This document shows positions 56,961 through 64,000 of a stretch of 64,000 bases of DNA, piece by piece. The stretch is from assembly GCF_023101185.1 (NCBI RefSeq), contig NZ_CP078077.1, positions 2,571,630 through 2,635,629 on the forward strand, given 5' to 3'. Made by a program: the position numbers and the translations under genes. The first letter of the stretch is position 1; every line of letters starts with the position of its first letter. The notes below the pieces were generated by a model, which saw only the letters and a program-made list of their open reading frames with translations, did no database searches and had not been told where the DNA came from. Origin of the DNA: Microbacterium galbinum (GTDB lineage Bacteria > Actinomycetota > Actinomycetes > Actinomycetales > Microbacteriaceae).

Positions 56961-58028
56961 TCAGCGCCAGCGCGCGCGGTCGTACTGCGGGGGCCAGGCG
57001 ACGTCGACACCGAGATCGTGCGCGGCGCGCAGGCCGAAGTGCGGGTCTCGCAGCCACTCGCGCCCCGCGAAGATCGCATCGGCGGCGCCGTCGGAGAGCA
57101 CCCGCTCCGCCTGCTCGGCGGCGGTGATCAGCCCGACCGCCGAGACCGGGATGCGACCGCCCTGGCGGACGGTCTCGGCCAGCGGCACCTGGTATCCCGG
57201 GAACACGCTGATCTGCTGGTGGGCGACGAGACCGCCGCTGGAGACGTCGATGAGGTCCGCGCCGTGCGCGGTCGCCCAGTCCCCGACCTGCGTCGCCTCG
57301 TCGGCGGTGAATCCGCCCTCGGCGTGATCGGTGGCCGAGATGCGCACGAACACGGGGACTCCGGGACCCGCGACGTCGCGTACCGCATCGAGGATGCGCA
57401 GCAGGAGGCGGGCGCGGTTCTCGAGCGAGCCGCCGTAGTCGTCATCGCGCCGGTTCGACAGCGGCGAGAGGAACTGGTGCACGAGGTAGCCGTGGGCGCC
57501 GTGGATCTCCAGCACGTCGAACCCGGCGTCGAGCGCGCGACGGGCGGCGTCGGCGAAGCCGGAGACGACGCGTTCGATTCCCTCGGCATCGAGGGCCTCG
57601 GGCTCGGCGAATCCCTCGAACGCGAGGGCGGACGGCGCGGTCGTGGTCCAGCCGCCGTCGGCGACCGGAACCGATCCGCGCAGCTCCGCCCAGGGCCACC
57701 AGGTCGAAGCCTTGCGGCCGGCGTGGGCGAGCTGGATGCCCGCGAGCGAGCCGCGCTCGTGGATCGCTCGGACGATCGGCACCCACGCATCGCGCTGCTC
57801 GTCGTTCCAGAGTCCGACGTCGCGCGGGGAGATGCGGCCCTCGGGAACCACGGCGGTCGCCTCCGCGACGATCAGACCGGCGCCGCCCGAGGCGAACTGC
57901 GCCAGATGCGTGTGATGCCACTCCTGCACCACACCGTCGATCGCGCTGTACATGCACATCGGTGACACCCAGAGACGGTTGGGGAACTCGACGGAACGGA
58001 TGCTCAGGGGAGAGAAGAGAATGCTCAC
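56961..58028 (-). CDS. NADH:flavin oxidoreductase, YqjM/NamA-type old yellow enzyme
   Basis: FMN-dependent ene-reductase of 355 residues. The N-terminal RLWVSPMCMYSA with Cys25 marks the thermophilic-like YqjM class; HHTHLAQFASGGAGL, QLAHAGRKAS with the substrate-binding His pair region, and EIHGAHGYLVHQFLSPLSN with the RRDDDYGGS loop follow. These enzymes reduce activated C=C bonds with NADPH, in detoxification. Physiological substrate unknown. It is divergent from nnrD with 56 bases between starts. Confidence 0.94.
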   Translation of the reverse strand: MSILFSPLSIRSVEFPNRLWVSPMCMYSAIDGVVQEWHHTHLAQFASGGAGLIVAEATAVVPEGRISPRDVGLWNDEQRDAWVPIVRAIHERGSLAGIQLAHAGRKASTWWPWAELRGSVPVADGGWTTTAPSALAFEGFAEPEALDAEGIERVVSGFADAARRALDAGFDVLEIHGAHGYLVHQFLSPLSNRRDDDYGGSLENRARLLLRILDAVRDVAGPGVPVFVRISATDHAEGGFTADEATQVGDWATAHGADLIDVSSGGLVAHQQISVFPGYQVPLAETVRQGGRIPVSAVGLITAAEQAERVLSDGAADAIFAGREWLRDPHFGLRAAHDLGVDVAWPPQYDRARWR

Positions 58029-58072
58029 CGTTCGACGCTACCGCCGCTCGCACGGCCCGAGGGCCGTCGCAC

Positions 58073-58078
58073 TAACGT
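58073..58078 (+). promoter_or_regulatory. Leaderless -10 element for nnrD
   Basis: TAACGT, six bases before ATG 58085. Confidence 0.5.
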
Positions 58079-58084
58079 GGAGTC

Positions 58085-58918
58085 ATGGTCGAGGTTCGCG
58101 AGTGGTCCCGCAGCGATACGGCGCGGTTGTTCCGGGTGCCGTCAGCCGACGACGACAAGTACTCGCGCGGTGTCGTGGCACTGCGCACCGGCTCTGCGGC
58201 GTACCCCGGCGCGGCGGTGCTGGGCGTCGAGGCCGCGTGGCGCGCCGGCGCGGGGTTCGTGCGCTTCGTCGGCGACGGCCGAGTGTCGGACGCCGTGCTC
58301 GCTCGTCGTCCCGAGACGGTGACGGGGAGCGATGTCGGGCGCACGCGCGTGGACGCCTGGGTGATCGGGTCGGGGACGGATGCCGCGCAGCGCAGCGCCG
58401 ACGAAGAAGCGGCGCTGCGCGCCCTGCTGACCGGGAGCACCCGAGTCGTGGTCGACGCCGGAGCACTCGACCTCGTCGACCGCCCGACCGCTCCTGTGCT
58501 GCTGACGCCCCATGCGGGGGAGTTCTCGAAACTGCGTGCGCGCCTGCGTCTGGCCTCTGCCGAGGAAGATCGCGCCGGCGGCGCCGCCGAGGTCGCTCGT
58601 GCGCTCGGCGTCACCGTGCTGCTGAAGGGCGCACGCACACTGATCGCGACGCCCGACGGGGGAGCGATCGCCGTCTCGGCGGGGACCGGCTGGCTCGCCG
58701 CGGCGGGCACGGGCGATGTGCTGGGCGGAGTACTCGGTGCGTTGCTCGCCGCGAACCCCGGTGCTCCTCTGGAAGAGGCCGCCGCCGCGGGAGCGTGGCT
58801 GCACGGCTACGCCGCACGGATCGCCTCCGGGAGCGCGAACGGTGAGCCGGGGCATCCGATCGTCGCCTCGGACGTCGCGCAGGCCCTGCCGCGCGCGATC
58901 GCGGACGTGCTGGCGTGA
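58085..58918 (+). CDS. nnrD: ADP-dependent NAD(P)H-hydrate dehydratase
   Basis: Repair enzyme of 277 residues with the ribokinase-like YjeF_C fold. It has KYSRGVVALRTGSAAYPGAA near the N-terminus, LLTPHAGEFSKL (about 140-151) and the nucleotide-site AAAGTGDVLGGVLGALLA (about 204-221). It converts damaged NAD(P)H hydrates back to NAD(P)H using ADP. The epimerase partner domain (YjeF_N/NnrE) is absent and not encoded nearby. The end overlaps the membrane glycosyltransferase-like gene by four bases (GTGA). Confidence 0.93.
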   Translation: MVEVREWSRSDTARLFRVPSADDDKYSRGVVALRTGSAAYPGAAVLGVEAAWRAGAGFVRFVGDGRVSDAVLARRPETVTGSDVGRTRVDAWVIGSGTDAAQRSADEEAALRALLTGSTRVVVDAGALDLVDRPTAPVLLTPHAGEFSKLRARLRLASAEEDRAGGAAEVARALGVTVLLKGARTLIATPDGGAIAVSAGTGWLAAAGTGDVLGGVLGALLAANPGAPLEEAAAAGAWLHGYAARIASGSANGEPGHPIVASDVAQALPRAIADVLA

Positions 58919-60153
58919 AGCAGGGGGCGGAACGACTCATCGCGCTCTGGGTCGTCTTCGTCGCGGTCCATGCCCTGACCGCGTGGCTGGGGTGGGTTTA
59001 CCCGAGTCAGCCGATGGGCGATGTGGTGCTCGTCTACGAACCCTGGGCGACGGCGGCGGTGAGCGGGGGACCGATCGTCGGGATCACCGAGACCTGGGTG
59101 TACCCGCAGCTCGCCCTCGCGCCGATCCTCCTGGTGAAGGCGATGGCGGTCCCGTTCGTCGGACTCCTCGGCGTCTCCGGGGCATATCTCGTCGCCTGGG
59201 CGATCCTCGTGACCGCTCTCGACGCGCTCGCCTTCGCCGTGCTGCTCGGGCGCTCGCCGTCGGCACCGCGTCGCACCGCCGCATGGTTCTGGAGCGCCGC
59301 GCTCCTGCTGCTGGGGCCGATCGCGCTCTACCGGCTGGATGCCGTCACCCTGCCCATCGTCGTGATCGCCGGTCTCTGGCTCGTCTCGCGCCCTGCGCTC
59401 GCCGCAGCCCTCCTGACGATCGGCGCGTGGATCAAGATCTGGCCCGGAGCGGTGCTGCTCGCGGCACTGATCGCCGGGCGCCGTCGGCTGCGCATGATCA
59501 TCGCGGCTCTGGTGGTGACGACGGCCGTCATCGCCGGTCTGCTGCTGCTCGGAGCGCACGAGCATCTCTTCGGCTTCCTCACCGAGCAGGGCGGACGTGG
59601 TCTGCAGATCGAGGCGGTCGCGGCGACGCCTTTCCTGTGGGCGGTCCCCGGCGGATCCGCGGGCATCGAGTACAGCTTCGACATCCTCACGTTCCAGGTC
59701 GCCGCTCCGGGCGCCGAGGTCGTCGCCGCGGCGCTCTCCGGAGTCATGGTCGCGGTGGTCGCCGGCATCCTCGCGCTCGCGGGTTGGATGGCGATGCGCG
59801 GGGCCGCGTTCGCCCGGCTGTTCCCACCGCTCGCGCTCTCGCTCGTGGCGGCGCTCATCGTGACCAACAAAGTCGGCTCCCCGCAGTTCCAGGTCTGGCT
59901 GATCGCGCCCGTGATCCTCTGGCTCGTGTTCGACCGGGCGAGGGCGGTCCTGCCCGCGGTCGTGGTGCTCGCGCTCTGCGTCCTCACCTGCCTCGTCTAT
60001 CCGCTCGGCTACGACGCGCTGCTGCAGGGACAGGTCCTGCCGATCGTGGTGCTGTCGGTGCGCAACCTCTTGCTCGTCGTCCTCCTCGTGATCGGCATCC
60101 GCGCCGTCGTGCTCACTCCCGCCGACGGCGAGGACCGGAGCCGGAGCCTATGA
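58915..60153 (+). CDS. GT87/DUF2029-like polytopic membrane protein
   Basis: Protein of 412 residues with about ten membrane helices. It has an early extracytoplasmic acidic pair in MGDVVLVYEPWA and the helix-loop ALLTIGAWIKIWPGAVLLAALIAGRRRL characteristic of the GT87 mannosyltransferase/DUF2029 superfamily, which uses polyprenyl-phosphate sugars. Sugar and acceptor are unknown. GTG 58915 overlaps the nnrD stop. It might mannosylate envelope lipids (inference); the 109-base stretch downstream to the thiamine-binding gene carries no clear feature. Confidence 0.8.
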   Translation: MKQGAERLIALWVVFVAVHALTAWLGWVYPSQPMGDVVLVYEPWATAAVSGGPIVGITETWVYPQLALAPILLVKAMAVPFVGLLGVSGAYLVAWAILVTALDALAFAVLLGRSPSAPRRTAAWFWSAALLLLGPIALYRLDAVTLPIVVIAGLWLVSRPALAAALLTIGAWIKIWPGAVLLAALIAGRRRLRMIIAALVVTTAVIAGLLLLGAHEHLFGFLTEQGGRGLQIEAVAATPFLWAVPGGSAGIEYSFDILTFQVAAPGAEVVAAALSGVMVAVVAGILALAGWMAMRGAAFARLFPPLALSLVAALIVTNKVGSPQFQVWLIAPVILWLVFDRARAVLPAVVVLALCVLTCLVYPLGYDALLQGQVLPIVVLSVRNLLLVVLLVIGIRAVVLTPADGEDRSRSL

Positions 60154-60262
60154 TGCATCGTGTGGCAGCGGCGGCCGCGCAGGTCCTCGCCTCGATGCTC
60201 GGCTCGGACCCCGCCGGCCGAGAAGTCGCTCCCACCGCCATCGAAGAGACACGAGGTTCCCC

Positions 60263-60574
60263 ATGCTGATCGCCTTCTCCGTCGCTCCCTCCGGCACCGG
60301 CCGCGAAGACGGCTCCGTCCACGTCGCCGTGGCCGCCGCCGTGCGCGTCGTCCGCGAGTCCGGGCTGCCGCACCGGACGACGAGCATGTTCACCGAGATC
60401 GAGGGCCCCGACTGGGACACCGTGATGGACGTCGTCAAACGCGCCACCGAGGCGGTCATGCCCTTCGGCTCGCGCGTGTCCCTGGTGCTCAAGGCCGATA
60501 TCCGCCCCGGCTTCACCGGCGAGCTCGACGGCAAGATCGAGCGTCTCGAGCGTGCGATCGACGAGGCCGAGTAG
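60263..60574 (+). CDS. MTH1187/YkoF-type thiamine-binding protein
   Basis: Small ferredoxin-fold protein of 103 residues: MLIAFSVAPSGTG, HVAVAAAVRVVRESGLPHRTTSMFTEIEG and SLVLKADIRPGFTGELDGKIERLE match the MTH1187 (UPF0045, thiamine-binding) family. Members bind thiamine or hydroxymethylpyrimidine and are thought to act in salvage or homeostasis. The start is well defined by the conserved N-terminus; AGG precedes it. It is convergent with the DUF2000 gene, 14 bases away. Confidence 0.88.
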   Translation: MLIAFSVAPSGTGREDGSVHVAVAAAVRVVRESGLPHRTTSMFTEIEGPDWDTVMDVVKRATEAVMPFGSRVSLVLKADIRPGFTGELDGKIERLERAIDEAE

Positions 60575-60588
60575 AACGCACACGTCGT

Positions 60589-61044
60589 TCAGGCGTGCAT
60601 GCGGGCGCCCTTGAGCATGCGGTCGACGGCGTTGCGCGGACCCCGCAGCGCGAGTCCCACGAGATCGAGGTCGGCCGCTGCGACGGCCGCGACGGCGGCG
60701 CGATTGGCATCGTCGTGCCCTGTCGCGAAGAGCTCGCGGGTGTAGACCGCGAGCGCGACATCGTCTCGGGCGGAGGCCCGATCGCGAACCGAGCGCAGGA
60801 GACCGGAGTTCCCGGTCATGACGAGCACGGGCTGACGCAGCATCGGCAGATACGTCGTGCCGTCGCGGTCGCGGTAGGGTCCGCCGGTGAGATCGGGGGC
60901 ACTCACGGTGATGCCGGAGATCAGGAAAGCGGTCACGTTGAGCTCCTGCCAGGCGGCGAGGTCGTCGCCGAGGAGGACGACGACCTTCGTGTCGAAGCGG
61001 GCGGTCTGTTCAGCGGTGATGCTCGTCGGCAGCGCGGTGGTCAT
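60589..61044 (-). CDS. DUF2000-family protein
   Basis: Protein of 151 residues. FDTKVVVLLGDDLAAWQELNVTAFLISGI (about 17-45), PVLVMTGNSGLLRSVRDRA and the C-terminal VGLALRGPRNAVDRMLKGARM match DUF2000, a peptidyl-tRNA-hydrolase-like fold of unknown function. ATG 61044 gives the family start; the frame remains open for nearly 3 kb upstream, but that is antisense to the araC, MFS and NUDIX genes and is rejected. It is divergent from the AraC regulator, a likely controller (inference). Confidence 0.85.
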   Translation of the reverse strand: MTTALPTSITAEQTARFDTKVVVLLGDDLAAWQELNVTAFLISGITVSAPDLTGGPYRDRDGTTYLPMLRQPVLVMTGNSGLLRSVRDRASARDDVALAVYTRELFATGHDDANRAAVAAVAAADLDLVGLALRGPRNAVDRMLKGARMHA

Positions 61045-61080
61045 GTATCCACGATCGCGCCGGAAGCCCGCGGCGTCTTG

Positions 61081-61086
61081 TACGTT
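61081..61086 (+). promoter_or_regulatory. Leaderless -10 element for the AraC-family gene
   Basis: TACGTT, six bases before ATG 61093. Confidence 0.5.
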
Positions 61087-61092
61087 TCTTGC

Positions 61093-61878
61093 ATGGTCGA
61101 TCGCGTGCACGCCTGGCATCCCGAGGTGCCCGCGGTGCGGGAGGTGTATCACGCCTCCTTCGAGCACGCGTACCCGCTTCACGCCCACGACGTCTGGACG
61201 GCGATGCTCGTGGACGAGGGAGCGGTCGCCTACGGTCTCGATCGTTCGTCGCACATCGCCGCGCCGGGTGCGGTGACGCTGCTGCCCCCGGGCGTCCCGC
61301 ACGACGGGCGTTCGACCGTGGACGGTCGCATCTATCGCAAACGTGTCGTGTACTTCGATCCGGCGTGGCTTCCCGCCGAGGCGGTGGGCAGGTCGGTCGT
61401 CCACCCGACGGTGCGCGACCCACGAGCGACGGCGGCGGCGCGACGCATCCACGCCGCCCTCGCCCTGCCCGGTGACCTGCTCGCCGCCGAGCATTGGACG
61501 CTCGCGCTGAGAGGGCGCATCCTCGCCCATCTCGGGCCATCGACCGTTGCCTCTCGCGACACGCCGCTCGCTCGCCGCCTCCGGGCGCTCATCGACGATC
61601 GTTTCACGGAGTCCTTCACCCTCTCCGAGATCGCCACCGCATGGGGAGCGCATCCGAGCCATCTGACGCGTTCCTTCACGCGCACGTACGGCATCGCGCC
61701 GCATCAGTACGTGCTGAGCCGACGCATCGATCTCGCGCGGAGGCTCCTGGTCGACGGCATCCGACCGTCCGACGCCGCGGCGCAGGCGGGGTTCCACGAT
61801 CAGGCCCATCTCACGCGACACTTCCGGCGCGTGCTCGGGACGACCCCCGGTGCCTTCGGGCCGTCGGCGGGCCGGTAG
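61093..61878 (+). CDS. AraC-family transcriptional regulator
   Basis: Protein of 261 residues: an N-terminal AraC_binding cupin (about 15-150; HAYPLHAHDVWTAMLVDEG and ITLLPPGVPHDG-like VTLLPPGVPHDG) and a C-terminal double HTH (about 165-255; FTLSEIATAWGAHPSHLTRSFTRTYG and AAQAGFHDQAHLTRHFRRVLG). It should sense a small ligand. It is divergent from the DUF2000 gene and nine bases upstream of an MFS transporter, either of which may be its target. Start supported by TACGTT six bases upstream. Confidence 0.92.
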   Translation: MVDRVHAWHPEVPAVREVYHASFEHAYPLHAHDVWTAMLVDEGAVAYGLDRSSHIAAPGAVTLLPPGVPHDGRSTVDGRIYRKRVVYFDPAWLPAEAVGRSVVHPTVRDPRATAAARRIHAALALPGDLLAAEHWTLALRGRILAHLGPSTVASRDTPLARRLRALIDDRFTESFTLSEIATAWGAHPSHLTRSFTRTYGIAPHQYVLSRRIDLARRLLVDGIRPSDAAAQAGFHDQAHLTRHFRRVLGTTPGAFGPSAGR

Positions 61879-61881
61879 GCT
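61876..61881 (+). promoter_or_regulatory. Leaderless -10 element for the MFS gene
   Basis: TAGGCT overlaps the end of the AraC stop codon and lies six bases before GTG 61888, so the transporter can be transcribed separately. Confidence 0.55.
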
Positions 61882-61887
61882 GGACCG

Positions 61888-63117
61888 GTGAATCCCTCGA
61901 CTGAATCGAGGGGTGCGGCGAAGAGGGCGCTCCTCTCTCTCGCCATCGGCAGTTTCGGCATCGGCATGACCGAGTTCGTCGTCATGGGCCTGCTCCCGAA
62001 CATCGCCTCCGACCTGCTTCCCTCCCTCTGGGCCTCGAGCCAGGAGGATGCGCTGAGCCAGGCCGGATGGCTCATCTCGCTGTATGCGCTCGGCGTCGTG
62101 GTGGGCGCGCCGACCATCGCCGGTTTCGTCGCGCGCTTCCCGCGGCACCGCGTCATGATCGTCCTGGCGATCGCGCTCACGGTCTTCAACGCCCTCACCG
62201 TGGTGCTGCCGACGTTCGAGCTGGTCGGGGCGTCGCGCTTCCTCGCCGGCCTCCCGCACGGAGCCTACTTCGGCATCGGCGCTCTCGTCGCGGCCGACGT
62301 CATGGGGCCGGGCAACCGCGCCAAGGGCGTCGCCTTCATCCTCACCGGCCTCACGGTCGCGAACGTCGTCGGGGTTCCGCTCGGCACGTTCCTCGGCCAG
62401 GCCTGGGGATGGCGCGCCGCGTTCGGCGTCGTCGCCCTCGTCTTCGCCCTCGCGACGATCTGCATCGTGTTCTTCGTGCCCGAGCACCCGGGTTCCCCCG
62501 GCCGGACGATGCGTCAGGAGCTGGGCGTCTTCCGCATCCGGCAGGTCTGGTTCACGCTGGGCATCGGCGCGATCGGCTTCGGCGGCTTCTTCGCCGTGTA
62601 CAGCTACATCGCCCCGTTGGTGACCGAGGTGGCCGGGTCGCCGGAGTGGGTGGTGCCGATCGTTCTGGTGCTCATGGGCATCGGCATGACGGTCGGAAAC
62701 CTCGTGGGCGGTCATCTCGCCGACATCGATCTGCGGCGCACGCTGCTGTTCGGACTCGCGGCGATGGCGGTCGTCTTCGCCCTGCTCGCCGTGTTCTCGT
62801 TCTGGATCATCTCGCTGAGCCTGCTGGTGCTCATCGTCGGCTTCGTGTCGTCGGTGCTGAGCCCGACGATCCAGACCCGTCTCATGGACGTCGCCGGAGA
62901 CAATCAGTCGATCGCCGCGGCCATGAACCATTCGGCGCTGAACATCGGCAACAGCCTCGGGGCGTTCCTGGGTGGCGTCGTGATCGCCGTCGGCTGGGGC
63001 TTCACGTCTCCCGCGTGGACGGGTGCCGTGCTCGCGATCGCCGGTCTGCTGATCGCTCTGCTCTCGTACCGCGTCGAGGCTCGTCGCTCCGCTGCCCTGG
63101 TGGGCGCATCGTCGTAG
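61888..63117 (+). CDS. MFS transporter (AraJ/chloramphenicol-efflux type)
   Basis: Major facilitator with 12 predicted helices, 409 residues. It has FGIGMTEFVVMGLLPNIASDL in helix 1, the loop ARFPRHRVMI replacing the classical motif A, and RFLAGLPHGAYFGIGALVAAD in helix 4, typical of the DHA1 drug-efflux subgroup including AraJ and Cml-type pumps. Substrate is unknown. The GTG start (VNPSTESRG) has TAGGCT six bases upstream. Proximity to the AraC regulator suggests inducible efflux (inference). Confidence 0.92.
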   Translation: MNPSTESRGAAKRALLSLAIGSFGIGMTEFVVMGLLPNIASDLLPSLWASSQEDALSQAGWLISLYALGVVVGAPTIAGFVARFPRHRVMIVLAIALTVFNALTVVLPTFELVGASRFLAGLPHGAYFGIGALVAADVMGPGNRAKGVAFILTGLTVANVVGVPLGTFLGQAWGWRAAFGVVALVFALATICIVFFVPEHPGSPGRTMRQELGVFRIRQVWFTLGIGAIGFGGFFAVYSYIAPLVTEVAGSPEWVVPIVLVLMGIGMTVGNLVGGHLADIDLRRTLLFGLAAMAVVFALLAVFSFWIISLSLLVLIVGFVSSVLSPTIQTRLMDVAGDNQSIAAAMNHSALNIGNSLGAFLGGVVIAVGWGFTSPAWTGAVLAIAGLLIALLSYRVEARRSAALVGASS

Positions 63118-63120
63118 GGT
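63115..63120 (+). promoter_or_regulatory. Leaderless -10 element for the NUDIX gene
   Basis: TAGGGT, sharing TAG with the MFS stop codon, six bases before ATG 63127. Confidence 0.55.
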
Positions 63121-63126
63121 GAGGGG

Positions 63127-63747
63127 ATGCTCATCCCCGATGCTCTTCCGGTGGCCGGAACGGCCGTGCTGGTGCGTGACTCGACCGGCGGCGTCGAGGT
63201 GCTGCTGATCCGTCGGCCCGAGCGGGGTTCCTTCGCCGACGCGTGGGTCTTCCCGGGCGGCAAGGTGGAGGAACACGATCGGCGACACGGCTCCGGGGAT
63301 ATCGACGACGCGCGACGCGCCGCCATCCGAGAGACGCAGGAGGAGGTCGGCCTCGAGATCGCCGGTCTGTCGGCGTTGTCGCAGTGGCATCCGCCCGCCG
63401 AGGCGCCCACGCGGATCCGGACGTGGTTCTTCCTCGCTGCGGCACCGGATGCCACGCCCGTCCCGTCGCCCGACGAGGTCGTCGAGTACGCCTGGACGAC
63501 CCCGGCACAGGCGCTCGAACGGCACGCGACGGGGGAGTGGACTCTGTTCCCGCCGACGTGGATGACACTCCACGGTTTGATCGCGGTCACCGACGCCGCT
63601 TCCGCGCTCGCCGCGCCGTCGACACCGGCCCTGTTCCGAACGCGCGTGATCCCGACGGATACCGGGCGCGACTTCGCCTGGGAGCAGGGTCGTCTGCTGA
63701 CCGGTGGACTCCCGTGGCGTTTCGTCGAGGAGTGGGCCGGCGAGTGA
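63127..63747 (+). CDS. NUDIX hydrolase
   Basis: Protein of 206 residues. The Nudix box is recognisable but carries an insertion: GGKVEEHDR, about ten extra residues, then AAIRETQEEVGLEI with the REUxEE core (about 46-80). A C-terminal helical extension (about 150-206) is present, as in the NUDT19-like/coenzyme A pyrophosphatase-related branch. It should hydrolyse nucleoside diphosphate derivatives; substrate unknown. It runs towards metX with 12 bases between stops. Confidence 0.88.
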   Translation: MLIPDALPVAGTAVLVRDSTGGVEVLLIRRPERGSFADAWVFPGGKVEEHDRRHGSGDIDDARRAAIRETQEEVGLEIAGLSALSQWHPPAEAPTRIRTWFFLAAAPDATPVPSPDEVVEYAWTTPAQALERHATGEWTLFPPTWMTLHGLIAVTDAASALAAPSTPALFRTRVIPTDTGRDFAWEQGRLLTGGLPWRFVEEWAGE

Positions 63748-63759
63748 GCCGTCGGGGCG

Positions 63760-64000
63760 TCAGCTGTCGAGCAGTCGCCGCAGGTGAGCGCCCACGGCCT
63801 CGTTCTCGATGAGGAACCCGTCGTGCCCGAAGTCGCTGTTCAGCACGACCGCGTCGTGGCCGTCGAGGGTGTTCGGGATGCTCCGGGCGATGCGGTGCTG
63901 GCCATCGACCGGGAAGAGGCGGTCGCTGTCGATCCCCAGCACGAGCGTCGTCGCGGTCACGGTGCGCAGAGCCTCCTCCACGCCGCCGCGGTCGCGCCCG
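63760..64000 (-). CDS. metX: Homoserine O-acetyltransferase MetX, C-terminal part (5' end outside window)
   Basis: About 80 C-terminal residues of an alpha/beta-hydrolase, with the frame open to the window edge. GRDRGGVEEAL, TLVLGIDSDRLFPVDGQH with the catalytic Asp, and NSDFGHDGFLIE with the catalytic His are the MetX end signatures. The enzyme transfers acetyl from acetyl-CoA to homoserine in methionine synthesis by the direct sulfhydrylation route. Only this end is visible, so length and start cannot be judged. Confidence 0.9.
   Translation of the reverse strand, partial: GRDRGGVEEALRTVTATTLVLGIDSDRLFPVDGQHRIARSIPNTLDGHDAVVLNSDFGHDGFLIENEAVGAHLRRLLDS

Noticed and set aside
60589..63573. 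Uninterrupted 994-codon frame on the minus strand covering the AraC, MFS and part of the NUDIX gene
   Set aside because: Only the last 151 codons match a family (DUF2000). The rest is Arg/Asp/Glu/Gly-rich shadow opposite well-supported genes, a usual effect of high G+C at third codon positions.

Overview
The window looks like chromosome of a high-GC actinomycete of the family Microbacteriaceae, most likely Microbacterium. Reasons: about 70% G+C, two WhiB proteins, MtrAB-LpqB, Kgd in place of a plain SucA, a PdtaS/WhiB1 pair, very short spacers with many 1-4 nt start/stop overlaps, and no mycolic-acid genes. I saw no tRNA, rRNA, CRISPR array, insertion sequence, prophage or plasmid gene. No spacer exceeds 300 bases; the largest are 43204-43431, 12849-13026, 1403-1568, 33836-34000, 52772-52929, 7768-7924 and 54385-54512.

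Region 1 (1-11.7 kb) makes a cell-surface polysaccharide. Two family-2 glycosyltransferases precede a galactofuranose module: glf (UDP-Galp to UDP-Galf), a Wzm/Wzt-type ABC exporter, a small anchored accessory protein, a GlfT1-like initiator, a 637-residue GlfT2-like polymerase and galE (UDP-Glc to UDP-Gal). Two O-antigen ligase/polymerase-like membrane proteins and manA follow. The set covers substrate supply, chain growth and export, and resembles the mycobacterial galactan machinery although nothing points to mycolates here.

Region 2 (11.7-54.4 kb) is a conserved actinobacterial core block. In order: manA, whiB2, a giant membrane glycosyltransferase, a DUF5719 protein, a zincin-fold protein and DUF3499. 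Then come RDD, SpoIIM, DUF58, MoxR, DUF4350, DUF4129 and a polytopic membrane protein, followed by mtrA-mtrB-lpqB, comF, hpf, a PadR regulator, secA, an alanine/aspartate aminotransferase, a MinD-like ATPase with a SAF-domain partner, an Rv3235-family protein, pdtaS, whiB1, bcp, rsgA, aroA, sigR-rsrA, an Eis-like acetyltransferase, kgd and guaB1. Much of it matches the neighbourhood Rv3219-Rv3260c of M. tuberculosis.

Region 3 (54.4-64 kb) holds two CNNM/CorC-type transporters preceded by an unannotated 22-codon leader ORF with a hairpin over the downstream ribosome-binding site, then an old yellow enzyme, NAD(P)H-hydrate dehydratase, a GT87-like membrane protein, a thiamine-binding protein, a DUF2000 protein, an AraC regulator, an MFS transporter, a NUDIX hydrolase and the 3' end of metX.

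Regulatory signals stand out. A GGGAAT-N18-GTT promoter plus an internal leaderless promoter suggest a two-isoform sigR. About a dozen genes have a TAnnnT hexamer 6-7 bases before the start codon (leaderless transcripts). Opposed -10 hexamers overlap between the RDD and SpoIIM genes, a near-palindrome lies in front of padR, two perfect DnaA boxes flank a small regulator, and the word CGGATGCC/GGCATCCG is heavily over-represented.
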